From positions 20,818,460-20,882,459 of the forward strand of contig OX637409.1 of NCBI GenBank assembly GCA_951799425.1: a DNA stretch of 64,000 nt, written 5' to 3'. Each line of letters opens with the position of its first letter. The first letter of the stretch is position 1. A program made the translations under genes and the position numbers. Below are positions 56,501-64,000 of this stretch, one piece after another. This DNA comes from Ilex aquifolium (lineage: Eukaryota > Streptophyta > Magnoliopsida > Aquifoliales > Aquifoliaceae). Under the pieces are notes generated by a model. The model did not search any database. It saw nothing but the letters and a program-made list of their open reading frames with translations, and was not told the DNA's origin.

Positions 56501-58205
56501 AAAAATTTTGAAAAAAGATAACTGGTAAAATAAAAGCTACTCGAAAATCAAGTAAGTCTAAACTTACCATCATAATTTTCAACTACTCTCCCCTCCCCCC
56601 CCCCTTTCTCTCTCTCTCTCTCTCACCATCCAGATATAAAAAGTTGAAAAATGAGAGAAAAATAAAACAATTAATGGAATCTAAAAAAGAGATCTCTTGA
56701 TAAATTTCTTACTAATAACAAAAAATTTAGAATTTTTTTTTGTAAATGAACCCCAATAAATTAGAAGATAAATGAAATAATATAACAATGAATATGATGG
56801 GACGTGGTCTGTCAGACCAACCAAAAGCAGACACGTGGTATACTCTGTTAACAAGTGCAGCGGTGATAATGCTCGGCCTCGGATGATGCCTCCGGGATAG
56901 AGAACCCCCTTGGCGTTGTCCTATTGATTAAAGATCTTCAGATTTCCTTGACATTATTGTACACGCCGATGGAGGATCTTCTTGGTTCAGGCATAAGAAT
57001 GATGACGTTGAGAAGGTCAGAATATGGATGAAGACCTGCCTGAACGGCCCAAGGGGTGATTAACCTTACACGCGGACTACCTCAGTCAGCATAATGGAAG
57101 ATAGCCAGCTCTGCATTGGAAGGAACACCCACTTGGGAATAAACGAAGGAATGTCTTATGAGAATTGTGCTCGACTATCAGCAGGCATAGATCCTTCATC
57201 CCATATTGTCAAATCTAGAAGGATAGTACACTACAAGCCAATCATGGAAGAGGCCTTTAAGGATGCAATAAATGCTCCTCATGAGCATATGGCAAAACGA
57301 CTCAAAGACGTTTAATGCTCGGGGGGCAGGGAAGGAGAGAATGTTAATCCCTCGGCGCACAGTGTGGTGCTGAGCATTTACTCTTGCAGAACATATTGTC
57401 TAACGTTATGTTTCACAATTAATGCTCAATGTTAGTATTAATGATCGGCGAGGATCTGGAGGCCGAAGGATTAATGTAACGACCTGGTTTTTGGAGAACG
57501 AAACTTGGGACAAGAATGAGTGTAAAAGTGATTAGCGGTACGAAGTACGGATAATTGGACTGTGAATTGATGACTCTGGAGTGTGCGCATAGGTGTTTTG
57601 GTTATGAATAAGGTGTTAGATTGGGGAAATAATGTGATCGGTGAAGAGAAAATGAGCCAAAACGCAAATCCGAGTGAGTTAGTGTTGGCGCGTTCAAAAG
57701 AGTTAAGGGTGTGAGGATTTTAGTTACGGATCAAACTAGGGGTCAATTCAAAGTCCAAAAATTGAATCAATAATTTTCTAGTGGTTGATTTAATATGTAT
57801 GTAATTTTAGAAAAAAACTAATTTTTAATTAATTTTTGAAATTTGGACAAAAGGGGTGAAATTACTAAAATACCCTTGGAAGCCTCTCCATCCTTCTTGC
57901 ATGGCAAAATGTCAGCTGCATGCTTTCCACCTAGCTTTTTGAGGGGATACTAAGCTTCTTTGTTGACTGGTTGGATAGAGGAGAATCGTCAAAGAAAGAG
58001 AGAGAAGGGTAGAGAGAGAAAATGTTCACTTAAATTTTCGGGTTTGAGCTAGGGCTTGATTCGAGGGTGGAGATTAATATCAAACTCTTCATTTTGATGA
58101 GAGGAATTCACTGGTAAGCTTGAATTTTGAGTTGATTTAGTATATATGCTTGAATTTGCATTTGAAGGTGCAGATTGATTTCGATTTTTCAAACGGATTA
58201 TGCAT
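56501..58205. other. Block-2-specific insert, probably LTR-retrotransposon pieces
   Basis: GC-richer than the surroundings. CGGCGCACAGTGTGGTG, CCTCGGATGATGCCTCCGG and TGTAACGACCTGGTTTTTGG (57475) resemble starts and interiors of Ty3/gypsy LTRs, but no terminal pair or target duplication was found. A short open frame at 57094-57315 matches nothing I know. A G/C-run microsatellite CCCCTCCCCCCCC followed by TC repeats lies at 56590-56625. Confidence 0.4.
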
Positions 58206-58763
58206 CTAGCTTAGTTTAAAAATAGGAAGATCATTTTATTAATTTAAAAAAATAGAAAATAATAAAGCCTTCTGGCCCATGTTTTAGGCATGAGCCATGA
58301 AAATTGTCCAAAGTGCTAAGCCTAAGTTGGGGAATGGTCCATCCTTGTTTGGGGAATAGTATAAAAAATGGTTTGACACTAAGAAAATGAAATCAAGATG
58401 ACTTGTTCAATTCATGGTCAAAATTCATTTGGGTTTTTCACTTAGAAAAAAGGTAAAACATTTGGCCAACTATAAAATACAGATCAATATAATTTCAAGC
58501 TGCACTACAATGAGTATGGTGCTTTTTGTCAAATTAAAGAGTATTTTTGATCTAACAAAGCATAAGTTTATTGTTGAGGTAATTTTTTTCCACTAATAAA
58601 GGGGTTTATTACCATCAAGGGATCTTTATATTATTTTATAAACATAAAGGGTCACCGTGTTATTTTAGTATAACTCGGGGCCTGAGTGTAATTTTCATTC
58701 AAAACGATGCGTTTTATCTGGGATGGTGATGATTTATGTACTAAATGGTTTTCTCTCTCTCGA

Positions 58764-60993
58764 ATGGTTTCCAGGATTTCAAAAGCTATTGCGTGTTTGC
58801 TCTTAAAAGAATGGTGAGTAAGATTCAGTTTTTAATTTCTCGGGAATATATCTATGTGTGTATCTGTCGTTTTCGTGTATACATGTTGTGAAGCTACATA
58901 TTTTGCTTGGTTTTTGGTTGATTGGTGGATAAATGAGAAGGACGGCTTAGTTTACACAATCATGTGTATGAACTACAAGCTAAACCATCTGGGAAAGTGA
59001 TTCTTTTCATCTATGATTATGGGTTCTGGGTAGAAATCGATATGAATTTTCATTTCATTTCTTATATTATTTTGTACTTTCTTGGCTTTTCAACTTTTTT
59101 TTCCTTCATGTTAAAATTTGTTAATATGTCTCTGGAGAATGATGTTGTCTTTTTTATTATTGTTGAAAGTTCTTGTCTTGCTTTGTTGGTGTCAAGGCAA
59201 TAGCAATGGACAAGCTTTGTGGAAGAGTTATTTTAAGATATTGCCTCAGCCATTTCAACTTGATTTTTCATTACTCCATCACATCCCGGTTGCTGACTAA
59301 TGCGGAGTAACCAACTTCACCAATATATCCGTGCCTGTTTCATTTCATGGATTTAGGGAAGCAAAGGAAATTTTTTTTTGAAGGAATTCATTGATTCTTG
59401 TTTGTTTGCCATGGAAAATGATAAGGAGAAAAGGAATCAGAGCAAATGAAGAATTTTTTAATTTAACGTGTCTTTTTTCTTTTCCTTGTCATAATCACCA
59501 CCTAAGATAAGAAAATTGTGAATTTTCTTTTGACTTGGAGAGAAAGTATGAGTGAATTTGTCTTTCTGCTACCTCCACCTCCACCTCTCCCTTTTCCCAT
59601 TCGTTTCCTGTGAACAAAATGTAGTGGTGGTGGATAAGCAGCTGAGAACTACTTAACATGCCATTCCGATGACCTGCAGAATATGTTTGTTGATATGCTC
59701 AGAAGTGCCGTCTCAATCAGCTCACGTTGTGCAACTAGTTGAAATAGTAGACAACATAAAAGGAAGTGCTTAGCTATACGAGAGGAGGGGGTCATCAAGG
59801 CACATGGAGAAGTCTGTTTCTCGTGAGGTCCAGGCTTAGCTAATAAATAAAGATGGACTAGAAGATGGGAACTATCGGATGGTGTACCATCACCTGGATT
59901 TAGCTTTTAGTTTTGACATTTGCCTCAATTACCTAAGCAGTCAAAGTGAATAGAGATATACCAAACTTATCATCTCCTAATCCAGTGTTTGGTAGCTTGA
60001 TAGTCCTATGATTTCTTGTTTCACAGCCTTATTCCTATTGGGCATTGACTACTCTGGATATGGCAAATCCCTCCTCCTTAGTTGAATTACAAACTGCATC
60101 TGAAGCATGCCTTGTCGACTCTCTTCTGGATCAAAAAGAGGTTCTAAGAACTTAATTTCTTTAATCACTTTTTTGGGGAGTATCATTATGTTAAAGGAGT
60201 ATGTATGGGGGTCATAAAGGAGTATGTAAATGAAATTTTTTTATGACGGCACTTTTTGGTAAATGAAAAATTTTGTTTCGAAAAAGGCCATTATCCGTCC
60301 TAAGGCTATGCTCAAACGCTTGCTTATTCAAATAAAAAAACACAATATACTTCAAGACAACTACATCAAATTCCCTCACAACCTGAGTAAGTAAGACTCT
60401 AAAAAGGTTTCTTTCCGGGCTTGCTCTTTGATTCAACTGGATGTGGCATAACTGCTTGAAGTTGGTTGTGGCAGGTAAGATTGCTGGGTTTATGGATGCT
60501 TAAGTAGCTAGAGGTTTTGCAAACAAAAAGCTGAGGAGGTCCACAGGATTACCTCACATGAAAGGTTTGAGGTACATGCTTTATGCTATTTTGGTTTCTC
60601 ATTTTCTCCCTCTTGACTGATCCATGTAAATTTCAGATGAAAAGTCTGTTTTGGAATTATAGCTTTATGGCGAAGTATTCTTTATGTTGTGTCTTTTTCC
60701 TATTCTTAAAGCACACTAGCTTTGTTTTATGAAGATTATTTTACCAAATACTTCAAGCACCAATGCACCATGTCTGTAATATGTGTTCCGCTAGAGGACC
60801 GGTGGATGTGGTAATTTATTAATGTTGTACCTGCTTCTCAGATTGGTCCACGGTCAACTTGAACTGATTTTCTATTGTAAAATTTTCTTAACCATCAAAG
60901 ATTTGGGCCATTGTTAACGCCCTTAAGAACAATGGAGTCAAACTCAATCTTGATGACGATGACAATGGTACTTCTCGTCCAACCTATCAATGA
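58764..60993 (+). pseudogene. uL18-family gene, decayed duplicate
   Basis: Exon 1 (58764-58813, MVSRISKAIACLLLKE) and its GTGAGT donor are intact. Exon 2 (59204-59306) gains a short insertion before the donor (GACTAATGCGG versus GAG) that creates an in-frame TAA at 59298-59300. Exon 3 survives only as its last 32 codons (60895-60993, KIWAIVNALKNNGV to the stop). About 3.2 kb corresponding to 14811-18026 of block 1, including most of exon 3 and its acceptor, is deleted. No uL18 protein can be made. The block 1 gene is the functional candidate. Confidence 0.85.
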
Positions 60994-61315
60994 ATGTTAT
61001 TCGCCCCTCCCTCCGCCAACCCAAAGAAGGAAATTGTAACATGATTTCTTCCCCCCAAAGTTGGAAATAGTTTGTTATAATCATCAGAAACTCATGTGAA
61101 AGACTTGTATATGATAAGAAATTGAAATCCAGTGGTACTATTTCTTAGTAATGAGAGTAGGAGGCAACAGTTTGGGAACTTTCAACTTCATTATTCTGAT
61201 TTATTGCTATGAGTTTGGCTTATTATCCTGCGCTTTAAAACGACAACAATGGATTTATCTACATTCTGCATAAAAATTCCAAATGTTTTATCCTTTTTCT
61301 AATTCCCTTTAAATT
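60994..61315 (+). other. Relic uL18 3' UTR and spacer
   Basis: Near-identical to 18123-18440. No new feature. Confidence 0.6.
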
Positions 61316-61319
61316 CCAG

Positions 61320-61766
61320 ATACTAATCTTCTGAGTAGAGCTGAACAGCTAGAGATGGTGAATGTTGTTCACCATGTCAATCCAGAACCCGGTTGGTGGT
61401 GGCTTGTAGTTCATATGAGGTGCAACATATCTAAGATTACAGCAGTCTCTAAGCACTCTCCCAATCTAAGTTATCAGCTCACTTACTCCTTTTGATAAAA
61501 CCAACATCAATATTTGTCACCAAACAGGTAGGTATATATACACACATGCGCACACATATAAGTTTTTCTAAACACAGTAGTGACGAGAATTTCAGGCACT
61601 GAACTATTTTTTATATAGATGCGCAGTTGTGTATATACGAGTGTTGGCCATGATGCATCAGTCCAACATGTGGTTTTGTGATGACAAATGCACTTCCAGC
61701 GGGACAAAGCTGCTTCTCAAATTTACTACTGATGGTGTGAGTGAGAAGAGCACTGCTGAGTTATAA
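61320..61766 (+). CDS. Two-exon fragment of an unrecognised gene, open copy
   Basis: Exon a (61320-61419, acceptor TTCCAG, donor GAG|GTGCAAC) gives NLLSRAEQLEMVNVVHHVN and PGWWWLVVHMR. Exon b (61619-61766, acceptor TTTATATAG) joins as AG|A and continues CAVVYIRVLAMMHQSNMWF, then a Thr/Ser/Lys-rich tail KLLLKFTTDGVSEKSTAEL and TAA. The splice phase agrees and the frame is open, whereas the block 1 copy carries indels. I do not recognise the family and no upstream exon is evident. It could be a 3'-terminal gene piece or a spurious pair of exons. Confidence 0.4.
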
Positions 61767-62481
61767 GCCATTATCTTTAAAAGAAAGAGATGGTTATTTT
61801 CAAAAAATCATAGGGGATAAAAGGTTACATGTCCAATCCATTGGGGTCAAATTGAAATTTGTCTCTATTTTTTCTTTGTAATCAACAGTGACGAGTAATC
61901 CCGTCCTAATGTCAATTTCTCAACCGTCCCATCTTTGGCACTAGGGTAACACTCTAGTTAATACACAGTAGTTAGATTAATTTGATGATCGAAAACTTGA
62001 GAGGACACAGATTGGGAGACATGCAGTGTCGGAAATGAAAACTATATTTATCTTTTTTGGTAGGTAATTAGGTTTTCACTTCTTTTTATAGACAAAAATA
62101 ATTTTATTAATAAAAATTCTGGACAATATAATAAAACTCGATACAAACTTAAAAATATTAATTTTTTTTTGGTTCAACGGTCATAGGTGTTTTGATCAGC
62201 TTATACGCACCTTCGACTAATTCCCTTCTCAGTCCAATCAAAGACAGACAATTCACGTCAGGACTACGATATTCATGGGGAATAAAAGTCTAACCACAAA
62301 AATTATCAAAATTAAAACTTAAGATATTTGAACTTACAATCCGTTACTGCTTGAATTATGTTAATAATATTAATTTTGGTAGACCTTTGATTGTACCCAA
62401 GTGTGTGGGTCTCAATCGGTCAAAATTGTTTTTTCACTTGTCGTCCACAACACGAGAAACTACTTTTTTTTTTTTTTTTAT
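61767..62481. other. Block 2 spacer
   Basis: Co-linear with 18880-18960 and 19410-19770, then 22060-22128 of block 1. No gene. A T-run at 62464-62479 precedes the next MITE. Confidence 0.5.
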
Positions 62482-63349
62482 GGGAGAATTACACTCATAT
62501 CCTCTTAAATTTATTATTTAATCACTCATATTTTTTTATATTTAAAATATTACATATAGATCCCCTAAAATTTGTACGCGTATAGCAATTAGACATCTGC
62601 TGTTAATGTCCATTAATATATCCGTTAGTAAATTACATTCAGACCTCTTGAAATTTGTAGACTTGTAATACTTAAATCTCTCAAGTTTAAAATGTTATAC
62701 TTAGACTAAAAATACACCAATAAAAAATAGAATATCAAAAATTTTAAATTTTATAACTAAAATTCATGTTATATTATAACATTTATTGAAATAAAATAAA
62801 AATCTATTTTTTTCTTAAAAAATTATAATTATAATTATTATACAATTATACTTTCTAATTGTATACTAATTATATTTTTTAAAGAAAAATTAGATTTTTA
62901 TTTTTGATTTTATTTCAATAAATGACAAAATAGAACATGAATTTTAGTTGTAAAATTCATGTTCTATTACGAATGATTTACACACCTTGTTTGATTTTTT
63001 AGTTTTATTCGAATAAATAGTATAATTGTCTAGTAATTACAATTTTTTTTAAAAAAATTGACTTTTTATTTTTAATTTTATTTTAATAAATGATATAATA
63101 GAACATGAATTTTAGTTGTAAAATTTAAAATATTTGATATTCTATCTTTGATTAGAGTATTTTTTGTCTAAGTATAATATTTTAAATTTAAGAAGTTTAA
63201 GTATTATATACTTATAAATTTTAAAAAATTTAAATATAATTTATTAACAGATATACTAGCGACTCTTTGACCACAGGGTCTAATATGTAATATTTCACAG
63301 GTAAAAGAATCGGAAAGATAAAGTGACAAAACTCCGGTGTAATTCATCC
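62482..63349. mobile_element. Mutator-type MITE (copy C)
   Basis: Starts GGGAGAATTACACTC and ends GGTGTAATTCATCC with long inverted arms like copies A and B (TACGCGTATAGCAATTAGAC, AACATGAATTTTAGTTG, TTTGATTAGAGTATTTTTTG). The flanks are T-runs (TTTTTTTAT on the left), so the exact target duplication is ambiguous. It sits at a different point of the block from copy B. Confidence 0.75.
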
Positions 63350-63615
63350 TTTTTTTTTTTATTATTATCTATGTCCATGTTGTGGACTTATCTTTGCATT
63401 GCTGCGATGGGATGGGAAGATCAAGCTGAGCATGAAATTTGGAACTTTGGTCTTAAAGGGTCCGCTCTTTCCAAGACATTGCAAGTAGGAGGCCCCACCC
63501 ACATTGTCCAATTTGCCTTACGCTTTATGGATTCCTTCCCACGTTTCCATCGTGTTTTTTTTTTTTTTGAAAGAGTTTCCATCGTGTTAAAAAGATATTT
63601 TAATCTCTTACCCTA
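63350..63615. other. Right end of block 2
   Basis: GTTGTGGACTTATCTTTGC to AAAGATATTTTAATCTC corresponds to 23062-23250. A poly-T tract with GAAAGAG (63557-63577) interrupts a duplicated TTTCCATCGTGTT. Confidence 0.6.
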
Positions 63616-64000
63616 TCCGTCTTAGACTTGAGTACAGTATCTCCAAGAAATAAATTCGGCAATGTGTTTCTAATTTTTATCACTCTAATGGTTATTTTTA
63701 TAATTTTTGTAAGTTATTTTGTAAAAAAAAAAATTTTATTTTTACAGGTATTTTTATTACTATTATAGAATTTTTTCTTACATTTGTGATAATTATTTTT
63801 ATTACTTTTCTTCAGTACAAAAAGATTTTTTGCATTTATGGGTGTTTTTATTATATTTTATAAGTATTTATCATATTTGTGAATATTTTTATCAATATTA
63901 TGATAATTATTTTTATTATTTTTTAAGGTATCATGAGAGAGGTAAACAAATTTACAAATATTATAAAAATAACCATAAATATAATAAATAGAAATAAAAT
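63616..64000. other. AT-rich right flank
   Basis: TATTTTTATTA-type low-complexity repeats. Nothing else seen. Confidence 0.5.

Noticed and set aside
57094..57315. 73-codon ORF in the block-2-specific insert
   Set aside because: No recognisable domain, surrounded by LTR-like sequence, and not present in block 1; probably chance or a retrotransposon remnant.
60027..60140. Exon-like open stretch (acceptor TTTCACAG; reading LTTLDMANPSSLVELQTASE)
   Set aside because: Open in block 2 but stopped in block 1, weak GTTCTAAG donor, and out of phase with the uL18 exons; treated as intron sequence.

Overview
This is an AT-rich, intron-containing, transposon-dense stretch of a flowering-plant nuclear genome, most likely a eudicot. 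The evidence is GT-AG introns with plant-type 5' leader introns, an ABCF (GCN20-type) first exon, a heavy-metal-associated isoprenylated plant protein (HIPP) locus, an RNase H-bearing plant L1 LINE, Tat-type Ty3/gypsy LTRs and several plant MITE families. No prokaryotic features, rRNA, tRNA or CRISPR were seen.

Layout. (1) 1-2010: no gene recognised; this is probably the first large intron of the ABCF gene or sequence beyond it. (2) 2010-23250 is block 1. It holds ABCF exon 1 (minus strand) with its leader intron and promoter, a non-autonomous LTR retrotransposon (2937-7644), a Mutator-type MITE, a large fold-back, and an intact three-exon uL18-family ribosomal protein gene (11347-18122). Intron 2 of that gene is 5.85 kb and hosts another Mutator-type element. 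A MITE carrying a head-to-tail Helitron pair and a PIF-like MITE follow. (3) 23250-36500 is mostly gene-poor, with a PPR-like fragment, a damaged HIPP gene (27871-30217) and hAT and PIF MITEs. (4) 36529-39181 is a second HIPP locus that looks like two HIPP units run together. (5) 39200-47580 contains a small two-exon candidate gene, two solo LTRs and a direct repeat. (6) 47590-63610 is block 2, a second copy of block 1 in the same order and orientation. It carries a frameshifted, truncated ABCF exon, a hAT-like element split by a full-length LINE with both ORFs open, and a uL18 copy that has lost most of its last exon.

The main story is a direct segmental duplication of a roughly 15-20 kb unit carrying ABCF (leftward) and uL18 (rightward). 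Block 1 kept both genes readable while block 2 decayed. Because the blocks are paralogous, each supplies the unoccupied site for elements that inserted in the other. Exact target-site duplications can therefore be read for the LTR element (GGGCC), two Mutator-type elements (9 bp), the hAT-like element (8 bp) and the LINE (17 bp).

All splice structures, element boundaries and difference counts were read by eye. Coordinates of exon and element ends should be good to a base or two where a target-site duplication or GT/AG is cited, and are approximate elsewhere.
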